Shown here one piece after another: positions 12,787 to 12,801 of a DNA stretch of 12,801 bases. The stretch's first letter is position 1, and each line of letters opens with the position of its first letter. The translations under genes and the position numbers were made by a program. The DNA lies in NCBI GenBank assembly GCA_964468655.1, contig CAYXUG010000058.1, positions 1 to 12,801 on the forward strand, read 5' to 3'. The notes beneath the pieces are model-generated. The model was not told the DNA's origin, searched no databases, and worked only from the letters and a program-made list of their open reading frames with translations. The stretch comes from CAYXUG01 sp964468655. Lineage in GTDB: Bacteria; Fidelibacterota; Marinisomatia; Marinisomatales; CAYXUG01.

Positions 12787-12801
12787 TTTTTATGCGGTTT
12801 C

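Overview
The window reads as a chromosomal segment of a bacterium from the Fibrobacteres-Chlorobi-Bacteroidetes (FCB) superphylum. A marine or subsurface lineage such as Marinimicrobia, Ignavibacteria or Calditrichaeota is likely; this is inference from protein style, not from a marker gene. The evidence is a very large secreted gingipain-like protein ending in a Por/type IX secretion sorting domain (QNYPNPFNP...), a second small secreted protein with a 'DSNGNGIYDFGE' motif, and an AT-rich, mostly minus-strand layout. No rRNA, tRNA, CRISPR array or insertion sequence was seen.

Left part (1-740): the tail of a plus-strand gene ends at a rho-independent terminator (59-105). It is followed by what looks like the 5' half of a DUF6933-family gene, which runs head-on into the 3' end of a truncated secreted-protein gene on the minus strand. 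The two appear joined at about 257-271. A strong minus-strand terminator (674-710) closes the next gene.

Large secreted protein (740-5239, minus): about 1,500 residues with signal peptide, propeptide, C25-type caspase-like domain, several beta-sandwich modules, a duplicated 'GWNM...GKGYW' module and a C-terminal sorting domain. The Cys of the active-site block is kept, but the His position reads Tyr. The 311-bp region upstream (5240-5550) holds a perfect CRP-type palindrome and one of two copies of a 23-bp repeat.

SOS mutagenesis operon (5551-11012, minus): a LexA-type repressor, a Y-family (ImuB-like) protein lacking all three catalytic carboxylates but keeping a beta-clamp motif, a DnaE2/ImuC error-prone polymerase, and an SRAP (YedK/HMCES-type) abasic-site protein. 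Adjacent genes overlap by 4 and 1 nt or are 4 nt apart, so they are very probably co-transcribed and translationally coupled under LexA control. No ImuA is present. LexA would be cleaved on DNA damage, the inactive Y-family protein would tether DnaE2 to the clamp, and SRAP would protect abasic sites in single-stranded DNA. dnaE2 carries an in-frame run of heptanucleotide repeats of intergenic type, coding for about 14 extra residues.

Right part (11135-12362, minus): an AT-rich AbiEi/AbiEii-type toxin-antitoxin pair, antitoxin gene first, with an operator-like palindromic promoter and probably a leaderless start. At the right edge (12532 onward, plus) begins a secreted esterase/depolymerase-like gene that is stopped by an in-frame TAA after 84 codons, so it is probably frameshifted or truncated.
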